From positions 60,726,001-60,790,000 of the forward strand of contig NC_083691.1 in NCBI RefSeq assembly GCF_033118175.1: DNA of 64,000 nt, read 5' to 3'. Positions 33,690 to 45,689 of the stretch are shown piece after piece; within the stretch, counting starts at the first letter, position 1, and every line of letters begins with the position of its first letter. The notes under the pieces were generated by a model, which did no database searches, was not told the DNA's origin, and worked only from the letters and a program-made list of their open reading frames with translations. A program made the translations under genes and the position numbers. This DNA is from Dama dama. Its lineage: Eukaryota > Chordata > Mammalia > Artiodactyla > Cervidae.

Positions 33690-34330
33690 ATCAATTTTGA
33701 AAATTGTTTTATTTTTTGAATAAGTAATACTGGTCCAAAATTCAAGAAGTATAAATAGGACACATAGTAAAAAAGTTTCTGTCCCTCCCCCTAGAGATCC
33801 AGTTCCCTTCCTTAGAGGCAGCCAGTTTTATCAATGGCTGGCACAGCTTTCTACAGCTACTTTATGGGTATATAAGAAAATTCATATATATTCCTTTATC
33901 CATTCTATATAAATGGTAGCATAATATACCACTATACATACTGCTCTGTACTTTTCCTTTTTTCTTCTTCTCTTATAGTTACTTTGCAATAGTGTATTAG
34001 TTTCTGGTATAAAGTGATTCAGCTTTATATATATATGTATATATACTGGAGTGGATAGCCATTCCCTTCTCTAGGGGATCTTCCCAACCTAGGAATCAAA
34101 CCTGGGTCTCCCACATTGCAGGCAGATTCTTTACTGTCTGAGCTACCAGGGAAGCCCATTATATATATATTTGTATATATTCTTTTTCACACTTTTCCAC
34201 TGTAGTTTATTGTAAGACTTTGAATATAGTCCCCTGTGCTATAGGATCTTGTTGTCTATTTCATATATAGTAGTAGTTTGTATATGCTAATCCAAAACTT
34301 CTAATTTATCTTTCTTATACTTCACTTTCC
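33690..34330 (-). repeat. Old L1 3' UTR fragments, antisense
   Basis: ATTCAAGAAGTATAAATAGG, GGTAGCATAATATACCACTA, then CCCCTGTGCTATAGGATCTT and TAGTAGTTTGTATATGCTAA; typical antisense L1 3' ends, split by a SINE half. Confidence 0.6.
34046..34158 (-). repeat. Solo left half of a Bov-tA, with long TSD
   Basis: On the minus strand GGGCTTCCCTGGTAGCTCAG to CTATCCACTCCAG. Flanked by TTATATATATATGTATATAT (34025-34045) and TTATATATATATTTGTATAT (34159-34179). Confidence 0.8.
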
Positions 34331-34521
34331 TTTCTTCATGTGTCAATATACCTTAGAGATCTTTAATCTCAGTCTTTACAGATTCTTCACTCATTTTTAC
34401 ACTGCTAGCATTCCACTATGGTACCGTAGCTCTTCTTTTTCAGATTTTTCCTGGACGTACTTGCTTATTTCTTAATACAACCTAACAATAGTAATAATTA
34501 GAATAGACAATTTATAGTTAC

Positions 34522-34613
34522 CTTCTCCAGGGCCTTTTCTTTCTTCTGACCACAGGGTGAAGACATCTGCTTCTTTGGTTGTTTAGTGAACTTCTTTGGC
34601 TTCTCCTTTTTCC
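34522..34613 (-). CDS. SANBR: SANBR exon w11 (Lys-rich segment)
   Basis: 92 nt, acceptor ttctattgtCAG, donor GTAACT, phase 1 to phase 0. It completes Arg r357 and codes r358-r387 (KKEKPKKFTKQPKKQMSSPC then GQKKEKALEK). The runs of Lys are compatible with a nuclear localisation signal, fitting the nuclear role of the family; this is inferred from composition only. Confidence 0.87.
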
Positions 34614-35429
34614 CTGACAATAGAACGTCAGTGTTATCAGCCCATGCACTTGTCATATCCAAACAATAAAATCACTGAAAAAATAAAACACTGTTTTTAA
34701 AAACTAAAAAATTACCTTTGGATAAAAAGTAAATATATGGAGAAATAAAACTAAAAGTGCTTTATAGAGGTTCATTTTACTTTTCTTCTCTCTACTTGGT
34801 GAAAATCTTAGGGAAAAAAATGAGGGCAATGAATTCCAAGACCCAATGAAATTAAACGTAGAAAAATGCTGGAGAAATTACACATAGTTATTTCCCTGAA
34901 TCTAACATGACAGTGGAGTCATCTCCTAATTTCAAATTTTTCAATATAAAAAATAACTGTAACCTAAAAAATCACAAATTGAGAAGGGGAGAAAAGAAGA
35001 GTTCACACACACAATCTTTAAAATGCCTTTGTTCACACAGGAGGTTGGGCTATGAGGGTAAAAATGGAGGTAGAATATAAATGATCCTGGGAAGATGCAG
35101 ATCTGGAATAAACTGTATTCGAAATGAGGGCATTCCTGCAGTGAACATTCGGACCTTACTCTTGGCTGACAGTTTAGTGGAGAAAGGAGACAGGCAAAAA
35201 AAGAGGGAGGGGAAAGAAGCATTTATCTAAGAACAAGGTTGGAAGGTTGATAATAATACATTAGATTGCTGTTTCCCAATTATCAATTATTTGTACAACA
35301 CCTTTACAGTTTTTGCTCTATCCTAAAAAAGAAACTTCATCACTACCATAAATGAAAAACCTGTAAAATGTGCTACATAGAAGACAACTTTGAAGATAAC
35401 AGAATAAAGACAAAACAACATCTAGAATC

Positions 35430-36420
35430 TAGATAGATTTATTTCTGTGCTGGCTCTGGGCCCCTGACATGTGTCTCTCTGTTAATGTGGGAGATTAACA
35501 AGTGTTATATTGCTAAAAATCCATGATAGGGTGGGCTACATGATAACAGCAGTGTGAAAGGGTGGACAATTCCTGCCCCCCAAATAATGATAAAAACAGA
35601 ACAAAAATAGTATAAACAATCATCTGCAGGTACTGGAGAATAATCAAAGGAAGAGAGAAAGTTCACTGTTTACATGTGAAAAAAGCTTCCTTATCTGAGG
35701 GCACCTTTCCCCCTCCTCCCCAGCTCAGGGAGGAAAATCATAACCTTGAGTTGCAGGGAGAAAATGACAGAGTTCAAAGCAACAGAGAAGCTAGGAATTC
35801 AAAGGGGAAAATTTGGAAACAAGAAAGAGATCTGAGGCCTAAAATGTGAACATGAACTATGCCTAAATTCTGAGCTGAATGTTAAACTATGCAAGTACAC
35901 GGGAAACCCTAGGAAGCTCAGCTAAAAAGGCAAGCAGAAACTAGGGTGGGGTGTTGAGCACTGCAAGACGGAACTGCTCTCTGTGAGAGGAGGCACGTTT
36001 CCTGTGCCTTTGAATGACTTTCCCAAACTGTTTTTAGCTTGAGCTTCTGAGAGTCTTGCTGGCTTGAATTATTGCGGGTCAGACCTGGGACTGGAAAAAC
36101 AAGTAGGAATCTAGGGGGAACCCCAAAGCAGGGAAACCACCAAGCAGGTGCACCCCCCAATAAACTCTTTCCTTGGCTGACCACTAAACTCCCCAAACTG
36201 TCATCCTGCAGATGCTGCCACCCTCCATGGTGATTGCTGAGAAGTCGGGGGAATGCAAGAAGCAAGGTGAACAAGGAAACAGGATTGGCCCCAGAGAGCT
36301 GAGATACATATGAAAGAAATAAATTCAGTGAGCCCAAAGACTTACATCTTCCTATACACAGAATGTTAAATGCCTTCACTTCATAACTGATCTTGATGTT
36401 CAGACTGCCTGCTCTATTTG
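35430..36420 (+). repeat. Probable degraded L1 5' region
   Basis: Text such as GGCACCTTTCCCCCTCCTCC... and GGGAGGAAAATCATAACCTT, followed after the BovB by L1/HAL1 sequence, suggests an old L1 5' part. Weakly supported. Seen in intron w10-w11. Confidence 0.35.
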
Positions 36421-36424
36421 TTGC

Positions 36425-37440
36425 AAACTTGACCTGCCTCTTGAGAAACCTGTATGCAGGTCAGGAAGCAACAGTTAGAACTGGACATGGAACAATAGAC
36501 TGGTTCCAAATAGGAAAAGGAGTACGTCAAGGCTGTATATTGTCACCCTGCTTATTTAACTTATATGCAGAGTACATCATGAGAAACGCTGGGATGGAAG
36601 AAGCACAAGCTGGAATCAAGATTGCTGGGAGAAATATCAATAACCTCAGATATGTAGATGACACCACCCTTATGGCAGAAAGTGAAGAGGAACTAAAAAG
36701 CCTCTTGATGAAAGTGAAAGAGGAGAGTGAAAAAGTTGGCTTAAAGCTCAACATTCAGAAAACTAAGATCATGGCATCTGGTCCCATCACCTCATGGGAA
36801 ATAGATGGGGAGACAGTGGAAACAGTGTCAGACTTTATTTTTTGGGGCTCTAAAATCACTGCAGATGGTGACTGCAGCCATGAAATTAAAAGATGCTTAC
36901 TCCTTGGAAGGAAAGTTATGACCAACCTAGATAGCATATTAAAACGCAGAGACATTACCTTGCCAACAAAGGTCCGTCTGGTCAAGGCTATGGTTTTTCC
37001 AGTGGTCATGTATGGATGTGAGAGTTGGACTGTGAAGAAAGCTGAGTGTCGAAAAATTGATGCTTTTGAACTGTGGTGTTGGAGAAGACTCTTGAGAGTC
37101 CCTTGGACTGCAAGGAGATCCAACCAGTCCATCCTGAAGGAGCTAAGTCCTGGGTGTTCATTGGAAGGATTGATGCTGAAGCTGCAACTCCAATACTTTG
37201 GCTACCTCATGCGAAGAGTTGACTCATTGGAAAAGACCCTGATACTGGGAGGGATTGGGGGCAGGAGGAGAAGGGGACAACAGAGGATGAGATGGCTGGA
37301 TGGCATCACTGACTTGATGGGCATGAGTTTGAGTAAACTCCGGGAGTTTGTGATGGACAGGGAGGCCTGGCGTGCTGTGATTCATGGGGTTGCAAAGAGT
37401 CAGACACGACTGAGCGACTGAACTGAACTGAACTGAACTG
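36425..37440 (+). pseudogene. 5'-truncated BovB LINE with 342-codon open frame
   Basis: Open frame 36393-37421 gives the RT C-terminal half: CLLRNLYAGQEATVRTGHGT, KGVRQGCILSPCLFNLYAEY, catalytic box RYVDDTTLMAESEEEL, thumb and C-terminal RRRRGQQRMRWLDGITDLMG, to LSD-stop, then (ACTGA)n-type tail. The palm motifs upstream and the whole endonuclease are missing. It is antisense in a SANBR intron. The unbroken frame means a fairly young insertion rather than function. Confidence 0.92.
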
Positions 37441-38825
37441 TATACAGCCTAATGTCCCCCTGCCTCCACGGAGCAGTTTTCTCAGAGCTACTGAGATGCT
37501 GTCTCCTGGGCTCAGTGTCCTAAACATTCTCACCAGATAAAACAGCTCTCTACTTTCAGAATGTGAATATATTTTTTCAGTCAACAGTTTTGGCGACCAT
37601 GAAGGAAACCAGAGCAGATTTCTTTCCTCCACCTGAACTTTATGAGAAACCAGAGACATAGTACCATAAGAAGCTCACTAAACTACACAGGCTGGTGTGG
37701 CCTTTGAGGTGGGGGGCAGGCAAAAGCAGCAGCAGCTAGCAGGCGAAAAAACCTGTGCAGAGACACCAGCAGGGAGACAGATTTTGCATTGTGGCTTAGG
37801 CAGGTTAATTGCTTATAAGAACAAAAATCCCAACAATTCTTAGGAGAATAAAAGGTTTCAGAGTTGCACAAAGATAACCTACAGTATTTAGTTTTCACCC
37901 AAAAGTCATGAGATAAAGAAAATGAGAAGTATGATCCACTCAGAAGAAACAGTTAATAGAAACTGATGGAGAAGTCCAGCATGTTGGACTTGGGAGACAA
38001 TAATTTCAAAGCAACTGTTACAGATATGTTCAAAGGAAAAATGGTAGAATCTCAACACATAAAGTATAAAAGAAGAACCAGGGGGGAAATTTTAGAGCTG
38101 AAAGGTATAACTGAAATGAAAAAGTGAAAAAATGTACCAGATAGGCTCAAAAGAAAATCTGAATATGAAGTCAAGGATTAGAAACTATCCAATCGGGGGG
38201 AGAGATGACTGAAGAAAACACCCAGAGCCTTCGAGACAATATCAAAAGGCCACAGGTATATTGGAGACCCAGACAACAAATGTGAGAAAGGGGCACAAAA
38301 AATACTTAAAGAAATAATGATTGTAAGATAACAATTTATAGATTCAAGAAGTTCAACAAATCCTAAATAAAATAAACACAAAGAAAATCACATCTAGGCA
38401 TGTCTTAGTCAAGCTTCTAAGCCAAAAATAAAAAGATAAATCTCAAAAGCAGCGAGATTAAAAGTGTACATTACATATGTAACGGGAAAATTTTTATCGT
38501 AAGGACTAACTTCTCAGAAACAATGGAGGCCAGAAGACATTGAAATCACATATTTAAAGTGCTGAAAGAAGGCGATATATAGATATATAGTTACACAGTT
38601 ACGGCTGATTAGTGCTGTTGTATGACAGAAACCAACACAACATTATAAAGCAATTATCCTCCAAATTTAAAAAGAAGTGCTAAAAGAAAAAAGTTGTTAA
38701 TCACGAATTATAAATTGAGAAAACTGTACTTCAAAAACAAAAGCAAAATAAAGACATTTTCAGGTGAATAAAAACAATTTACTAGTGCACTTGCAGTATA
38801 CTTGCACTACAGGAAATAAGAAGTC

Positions 38826-38895
38826 CTTCATGCTCAGTTGCTAAAGAATCCATGGGGTCGCAGAGAGTCGGACACACTGAGAGACCTTCACTCAT
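38826..38895 (+). repeat. Bov-tA with large internal deletion
   Basis: Head GCTCAGTTGCTAAAGAATCC is fused directly to tail ATGGGGTCGCAGAGAGTCGG; about 150 bases of the middle are absent. Followed by (TGAA)n. Confidence 0.65.
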
Positions 38896-39600
38896 TCATG
38901 AATGAATGAATGAAAGAAAATAACATCAGATGGTAACAAAGATATAGAAACAAATGATAAACATGTTGGTAAATACAAAGGACTAAAGGTATATATTTTT
39001 CTTTGTTCCCTTCTCTAAAGGTTCTTATGTTAATATTCTACCTGGAGTAATTCATATTACCTTTAAGTAGACTGTGATATATTAAAAAGGCATGTTGAAA
39101 TCTTTAGAACAATCAAATGCAAAGAAATATAACTAAAAAGCTAATAATTTAAATAATATACTAAAATTATTTTCTTAGCACAAAAAAAGCGGGAAAGGAG
39201 AAACAAAGAAACAAAATATTTGAGCCAACTAGAAAATGAATAGCAAAATGGCAAACCTAACACAACCATATCAATAAACACATTAAATATAAATACAATA
39301 AATGGTCCAATCAAAATGCAGAGATTGTCAAATTGGACAAGAAAGCAGTTTCCAACAATATGCTATCTACAAGATATATTCTTCAAGTTAAGAACTCCAA
39401 CATTCAAAATAAAAGGATAGAAGAAAGATATGTCATTCAAATGGTAAACAAAACAAATCTAGAGTGATTATCTTAAAATTAAACAAAACAGACTTTAAGA
39501 TAAGCAGTTCTACTATAAATAAAGAGGGCTCCAACATGATAAAATAGTCAGCACACTATAAATGCATACATGCCTAGTTACAAAGCTCAAACACATACTA

Positions 39601-39828
39601 TGCCATGCCATGCCTGCTGCTCAGTCATGTCTTTGACTCTTTGAGACCCCATGGACTGTAGTTCATCAGGCTCTTCTCTCTATGGAATTTTCCAGTCAAG
39701 AATACTGGAGTCAGTTGCCATTTCCTACTCCAGTGGATCGTCTCAAACCAGGGATTGAACCCATGTCTCTTGAGTCTCCTGCATTGGCAGGCAGATTCTT
39801 TACCACTGTGCCACCTGGGAAACTATAT
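39601..39828 (-). repeat. Bov-tA SINE
   Basis: Antisense: CTGCTGCTCAGTCATGTC, GACCCCATGGACTGTAGTTC, ATACTGGAGTCAGTTGCCAT, GTGCCACCTGGGAAAC. Sits between two 66-bp imperfect direct repeats. Confidence 0.88.
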
Positions 39829-41314
39829 CATGATAAAAGAGTCAATACACTGTAATTGTATATGTGCCCAGTTACAAAGCTCTAACCCATACATAAAGCA
39901 AAAGCTGACAGACTTGAAAGGAAAAATACATAAATTAACATGATAGCTTGAGATTTCAATACTAATCTCTTACTAATTGATAGAATAAGCAGTCAGAAAA
40001 TGAGCACTAGAAAATCAAACTGACTTCACTCTACATTTATTTACAGACTACTCCACCAATAACAGAATTCACATTGTTTTCATGCACATCTGGAACATGT
40101 GTCAATAAAACTTAGAAGGTGAAAGCACAGACAGTACATTTTTTTATCACAATGGAATTATATGAGAAATCCACAACTGAAAAGTATTCAGAAAATTGGA
40201 AAATATTTGGAAATTAAACACATTACTGAGCAATACATGGGTCAAAGACAAAATCATGAGGGAAATTAAAAAATATTTTGTATTAAATATAAATGAAAAC
40301 AAGATATACCAAAATCTGTGTTAAAAGCAGTGTTTAGAGTGAGTCTTATAGTTTTAAATGCTTATACTAGAAAAGAAAGTAAAAAATCAGTGATTTAAGT
40401 TTCCACATTAAGAAGCTAGAAAAAGAGGAAATTAAGTCCAAAGTAATTTCAAGGAAGCAAACAGTAAATTTAAGACTGAAAATCAATGAAATATAAAATA
40501 GACAAACTACAGAGAAAGTCTATGAAATCAAAAGCTGGTTCCTGGAAAAGATCAATGAAACTAATAAACCTGTAGCTAAACTGATCAAGAAAAAAGGAAT
40601 ATAAAACACAAGTTAACAATACCAGGAAGGAAAGAGGGACATCACCAGAGATCCTTCAGATAGAAAAGGATAAGAAAATACCAGGAGCAACCTCATGCTA
40701 ATAAATCTGACACTGACAATTTAGATAAAAAGGACATATTCCTTGAAAGAAGTCGTCAAAACAGATTCAAGAAGAAATAGAAAACTTGAATAGCACTATA
40801 TTAATAAAAGACACTGAATTCATAGTTAAAAGTCTTCCGATAAAGAAAACTCCAGGCCCAAATGACTTCACTGCTAAATTTTATCATACATTTTAGGGCC
40901 AAAGAATACAAATACTACACAGATTCTTTCAGAAAAGGGTAGTGAACATTTTCCAACTCATTTTATGAGGTCAGTTATTAACCTGATAACAAAATTTGAA
41001 GACATCATAAAAAAACTACAAATGTCCCTCATGAACACTAATAAAAAATCTTTAACAAAGTACATACAAGCAAGTGAAGTATAGTAATAAAGAGAAAAAT
41101 GTCTATTGATGAAGGCCTAGATGCTGTGAAGTTTCAAGTTACCATGCAAATTTTTATGTCTAACAGAAAAGCAAATTACTTCTAATTGGAAAGATAACCC
41201 CAAAGATTATGGATTTACTGCCCTGTAGAACATTAATCAGTTTTGTATCTAATTTGCAATCTTTTTTTTAACATTCTTTTTTGAAATGCCTATAAATACC
41301 TGAGTAGTCAAATG

Positions 41315-41332
41315 CCTAACCCTAACCCTAAC
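41315..41332 (+). repeat. Short telomere-like (CCCTAA)3
   Basis: CCTAACCCTAACCCTAAC, three units only. Confidence 0.9.
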
Positions 41333-41429
41333 TTTTCTCTGCTATTTCTCTCACTAATGAGTTAAAAATTTTTGATACAAGTTCATTTTGCAGTTGTATA
41401 AAATAATGCTTTTAATTGTTTAAAAAAAT

Positions 41430-41575
41430 CATACTCTGATGACTATTATTTAATTATTATTCAAACATTTTTATTAATTTATTATTTATTAATTACTATA
41501 ATATATTATAAAATTATCATTAATTTTATTAAATTGAATAATTATTTAATTATAATTAATAATTATTAAATGAAT
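41430..41575. repeat. AT-rich low-complexity block
   Basis: Nearly pure A/T with ATTAAT, AATTATTAA and TTTATTAATT units; many short palindromes. In intron w10-w11, about 0.3 kb downstream of exon w10 in the direction of transcription. Confidence 0.85.
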
Positions 41576-41872
41576 TTGAGTGTCATTTCAAATCATCTCA
41601 GGTATAGTGATGTAGTTACACATTTTGAGAAACCCATTAAGTTATACCTGAAACAAAAACTCGGAGGATTATTTCTTAGTAATACCTCACTTTTTAAAAA
41701 TAACTTTATGAGTGTTCTGTGTTAGTGTCAGCGTTAGAGAATCTTGAGGAAGCCTCTATTATTTTTTCCACATTGTAACCTACCATGCAGACTTATAAAG
41801 CCCCTTCCTCATCCCTGCATTAAATCCTTCAGGATACAGCCTGCTTATAAAAGTGAGATGAGTTTCAACTTA

Positions 41873-41983
<111 letters not shown>

Positions 41984-42356
41984 CTAAAATAAAAAACAAA
42001 ACATACCATATTAAAATTTTATCTTATCACATCACCAATGAATTCTTCCAAACACATTTATATACTTATTTTGGATGAATGAGCCAAACAAGAACTGATG
42101 AAATGACCACTGCCTAGCACAACATTTGGGAAATGGATCTAAGAATGTCTACATTTAAGACAGGATAACATTACATGAAATATTTAGAAAATTTACTATT
42201 TTCATAGATTCTAGCAGAGTGATGGGCACATTATAGGTACTTAGTATTTGCTGAACTGCAACTCTATTTCTCAACTGAAAATATTTTCCTTGATTATTAA
42301 AATTAAGTTAAAATACGATAATTGTCAATATTAATGTAGTCTCATAAACAAGCAAT

Positions 42357-42482
42357 GGGGAAAGAAATGGCAACCCACTCCAGTATGCTTGCCTGGGAAA
42401 TCCCATGGACAGAGGAGCCTGGTGGGCTACAGTCCATGGGGTTGAAAAGGAGTCAGACATGACTTAGCAACTAAACAACAAA
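42357..42482 (+). repeat. Bov-tA SINE right half
   Basis: AAATGGCAACCCACTCCAGT, GGACAGAGGAGCCTGGTGGG, GAGTCAGACATGACTTAGCA; the tRNA head is missing. Confidence 0.8.
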
Positions 42483-42826
42483 TAGGCACATGTGCAAATT
42501 CTCTGGGTGAATGTGGTCCTGGATTAAACATATCCACATCAATTTCCTGCATCTAGCCAGCCTCCTGTCTGTTATCACTGATTCAAATTTCTATTCCATT
42601 CTTGTGAATACTGGTGGCAGTTGGCATAGTAATGGCAAACAGGCAGGAATAAACAATAAGTCAATCAACCAACCAAATAAATGGAACTTAACTGATTTGT
42701 TGTTTTGTTCAATATTTTAAATGTGACTTCCAAGTGACTTTCTAAAAAGGTCCTTTAAGAAAACTTAAGGGGTGGGGGAAGAAAGCTTATGGGTTATGCA
42801 GCCAGATAAAGGAGTATATGTCTGTT

Positions 42827-43086
42827 TTACAGTCCATGGAATTCTCCAGGCCAAAATACTGGAGTGGGTAGCCTTTCCCTTCTCTAGGGGATCTTCCAAA
42901 CCCAGGGATCGAACCCAGGTCTCCCACATTGCAGGCGGATTCTTTACCAGCTAAGCCACAAGGGAAGCCCAAGAATACTGGAGTGGGTAGCCTATCCCTT
43001 CTCCAACGTACCTTCCCAACTCAGGAATCAAACTGGGGTCTCCTGCATTGCAGGTGGATTCTTTACCAACTGAGCTATGAGGGAAG
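42827..43086 (-). repeat. Dimeric Bov-tA SINE, tail-truncated
   Basis: Two heads on the minus strand (ends at AGGGAAGCCC 42961-42970 and GAGGGAAG near 43085) with linker AATACTGGAGTGGGTAGCCT, same layout as the dimers at 889 and 10694. The Bov-A tail stops at CAGTCCATGGAATTC. Confidence 0.85.
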
Positions 43087-43165
43087 ACAACGATATTTTT
43101 AGTAAATATGAAATTACAGATGCTGAAAAGGATGCTACACATTTAACTAACACCTATAAAATAAG

Positions 43166-43378
43166 GGTTTTCTCCAATAGCTCAGTTGATAAAGAATCTG
43201 CCTGCAATGTGGGAGACATAGATTTGATCCCTGGGTTGGGAAGATCCCGTGGAGAAAGGAAAGGCTATCCACTCCAGTATTCTGGCCTAGGGAATTCCAT
43301 GGACTGTATAGTAGTCCATGGGGTCACAGAGTCAGACACGACTGAGCAACTTTCACTTCACTCACTTCACTATAAAAT
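43166..43378 (+). repeat. Bov-tA SINE, inverted relative to the dimer
   Basis: AGCTCAGTTGATAAAGAATC, GATCCCTGGGTTGGGAAGAT, GGACTGTATAGTAGTCCATG, CACGACTGAGCAACTTTCAC. Only 80 bases from the opposite-strand dimer. Confidence 0.9.
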
Positions 43379-43460
43379 AAGATATTTATAAGATTCTATT
43401 AAACTAAACTTTGATGTAGGGAGAAAGATTTATGAAAGTGAAATATAGTCACTCACTTAC

Positions 43461-43493
43461 CAGCTGCAGAGTCCAGTTTTTCAGTGATAAGAA
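43461..43493 (-). CDS. SANBR: SANBR exon w9 (33-nt small exon)
   Basis: 33 nt, acceptor tttttttatAG, donor GTAAGTGAG (near consensus), phase 0 at both ends, coding r313-r323 FLSLKNWTLQL. As a symmetric small exon it is a natural cassette: skipping removes eleven residues without a frameshift. An inverted pair of Bov-tA SINEs begins about 84 bases downstream in the intron and may affect its inclusion. Confidence 0.8.
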
Positions 43494-44259
43494 CTATAAA
43501 AAAAGCCAAATAAGAGATTAATACATACGCATCTACTTAGATTGCAGCTCCTTATTTTCATGTGTATGGTGTAGAAGAGTTAGAGAAAGTTACAAGTATG
43601 GCTCCCTTCTAGGGTGAAATATCTCATCTAAAAATGATATAATACGATCTTTTATATTCCCTGCCTAGAGAAAAATGTGTATGTTTACAAAAAAAAAAGA
43701 AAAAAAAAAACAACATTTCCTAGTGTCATTTCTAAAGGACAAATAAATCACATACAGAGATAATATAATTTGTTATTTTGTTAATTATTTCACTTTTTAA
43801 TGTTTATATTTTATTATAAATTAAAGAACCATATATGTATGGATATTCAAGAAATTTGCTATTTTATATACAATTTATAAATAAATGTCAATAATTAAAC
43901 ACTAATAGCAATCTGAAGCTTATAGCACATTTTACATGGGATATTTCACTTTCTTAGGTAAATGCTACTTCAACTAACACAAAGACAGGATGTTCACAGG
44001 CAAATAGAGACTTCCTGGCTGTTAGTCACAGGAATCAAACGCATCAAAGCTTTCCAGTCACCTTAAAAACATCTCAGTTTTGAAACCTTGGAAAAACTAA
44101 ATGCATTACTGAATACAATTTAAAAAAAGAGAATTTTACACCAAAAAAGTTTATAGGGCTAAGGGGATAAAATATCCCATTCATATTATCTTTATTCTGC
44201 AAATCACAATTTTCCATAATAAACCCTGAAGACTATATTTTCCCCCCAAATTTGATTAT
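43494..44259. other. SANBR intron w8-w9, no feature in most of it
   Basis: A-rich run at 43689-43710, otherwise unassigned. Other SANBR introns with nothing recognisable: 27509-28034, 31926-32414, 34614-35429, 41984-42356, 44681-45402, 52001-52609, 53336-54083, 54891-55744, 56360-57024. Confidence 0.4.
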
Positions 44260-44350
44260 TAATTCTTTGAGGGCAAGGAAAATATCAGCCTTATAGTCCT
44301 GTTAATTCAGCATAACACTTTGTTATGATAGTCAGTAAATGCCTATTAAT
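44260..44350 (+). repeat. L2/MIR 3' end fragment
   Basis: TTCTTTGAGGGCAAGGAAAA ... AGTCAGTAAATGCCTATTAA follows the conserved L2 3' end. Confidence 0.5.
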
Positions 44351-44450
44351 GAAAATTGCAGTATTAATTTAAACTGATCATATTTCTGTCAAAGATTAGA
44401 TATCATCAGTTGTTTTTATAAATAAAAAATAAATGAAACAAGCTACTTAC

Positions 44451-44547
44451 AGCATTAAGCTCCCCACTCTTGGGGCCCCATGGTGTATTTGGCTCCAGTA
44501 AAATATCACAGTCTAGACCCTTTTCATCACAGGGACCACCAGAATCA
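44451..44547 (-). CDS. SANBR: SANBR exon w8
   Basis: 97 nt, acceptor tttctttcaAG, donor GTAAGT, phase 2 to phase 0. It completes Ser r280 and codes r281-r312 (DSGGPCDEKGLDCDILLEPN, then TPWGPKSGELNA). It is Gly/Pro/Asp-rich and looks like a flexible linker. An antisense CHR-type SINE remnant lies only about 50 bases upstream (44597-44680). Confidence 0.88.
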
Positions 44548-44596
44548 CTTGAAAGAAAAAGACATTTTAGGAAGAAGTGTCCAATTTCTTAAGCTC

Positions 44597-44680
44597 TTTC
44601 TTTTTTTTGCCTGCATTGTACCCAGGTCCCGGTAATAAAAACGCAGAGTCCTAACCATTGGACCACCAGGGAATGCCACA
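44597..44680 (-). repeat. CHR-1-like SINE remnant
   Basis: GAGTCCTAACCATTGGACCA and CCAGGGAATGCC; about 50 bases from exon w8. Confidence 0.6.
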
Positions 44681-45402
44681 ATTTCTTAAGAATTTAAATG
44701 CAAACAATACTGCTTTAACTGCAAATGTTCTATAAATCACTCTTCAGAAATATAGTTCTTAAGTATAAGGTATGCCATTCAACGTTTACATTTCTTAATG
44801 CATCTCATGATTCCCCCAGCAGAAGTCACCCCGTATGGGGGGAGCACCACTTACACTCAAGCATCATACCTGCCAGGTGGTAAAATAGGCTACAATGGTG
44901 GATACTGCTTTGAGAACAGCTTTTGTTAGAGGGTCCTCCTACCCCCAACCTGATAGCCCATTGTAACTGCAGAATGATGGAAGTGACTGCATTAATTACT
45001 GAATCCAAGGAGTTCAAATCTAGGCAAAGATAACTTGTTGCAACCATCAATTTTTTTTTAGTTCAGTCAAGCTAAGATGGTCTCAAATAACTTGGGAACA
45101 TTTTCTGAAACCCTCAAAAACTGGATTGTGGGCCTCACCCTTTCAGTCATCAGGAACTCCTATTACTAGTTTCTCTTCCTCTTGGACTTCTAATGTTTTG
45201 AGTTTGTTCCCCCCGCCCCCATCAAATAAACACATGCTTGCTCTTATTGTAAGCTAACACAATTTCAATTAGGCTTTCTGAAATAACATAAACTACTTAA
45301 GGACCACCATTACTGATTTGGGGAAGCACTGGGGGTAGAAGATTCTAGGATGGGAACTAATTGAATAAAGCTACAGTACAGGGCTTCTATCCCTCACCTC
45401 AC

Positions 45403-45548
45403 CTAATTGTATCTTTAGCAAAAGGCACAAGGATGACATCTTTGTGTTTGTGCAGATCATCTAGTATTTTGGCAGTTGGACAGGACAGCAAATCTTCACC
45501 TTCACCTTGATCACGAAGAGTAACCATATGGTCCTTTACTTTACAACC
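45403..45548 (-). CDS. SANBR: SANBR exon w7
   Basis: 146 nt, acceptor tttacataaCAG, donor GTGAGG, phase 0 to phase 2, coding r232-r279 and two bases of r280. It starts GCKVKDHMVTLRDQ, where C r233 and H r238 (C-x4-H) would close the CHORD-like cluster, then GEGEDLLSCPTAKILDDLHK and HKDVILVPFAKDTI. The donor lies in a GTGAGGTGAGG repeat; the outer GT would break the frame with w8, so the inner one is used. Confidence 0.9.
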
Positions 45549-45689
45549 CTGTTATGTAAAAGACTAAATCTGAGAGGCTGGTTCTTTATAGAAACATTCC
45601 TTTAAAGATGATGGTTTCTGTTCCTTTTTGCTCTGTCACACCATCCCATGAACGAATTTACAACTTTTTCTTAAGAAAAAATATTACTC

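Larger units (their letters stand above)
37441..41095 (+). repeat. Old L1/HAL1-type LINE, degraded
   Basis: Sense L1 text: TAGGCATGTCTTAGTCAAGC, AACAATGGAGGCCAGAAGAC, ATATTTAAAGTGCTGAAAGA, later ATGGAATTATATGAGAAATC, TGAAATCAAAAGCTGGTTCC, CTCCAGGCCCAAATGACTTC (RT region). No frame survives. Occupies most of intron w10-w11. Confidence 0.65.

Noticed and set aside
36393..37421. Host gene domesticated from BovB
   Set aside because: Starts at a random truncation point, ends with the normal BovB tail, antisense in a SANBR intron; no promoter or splice support.
41315..41332. Interstitial telomere repeat marking a chromosome fusion
   Set aside because: Only three CCCTAA units without flanking subtelomeric sequence; chance or microsatellite seed.
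41430..41575. Replication origin or matrix-attachment site in the AT-rich block
   Set aside because: Composition alone cannot support it; low-complexity AT DNA is common in such introns.
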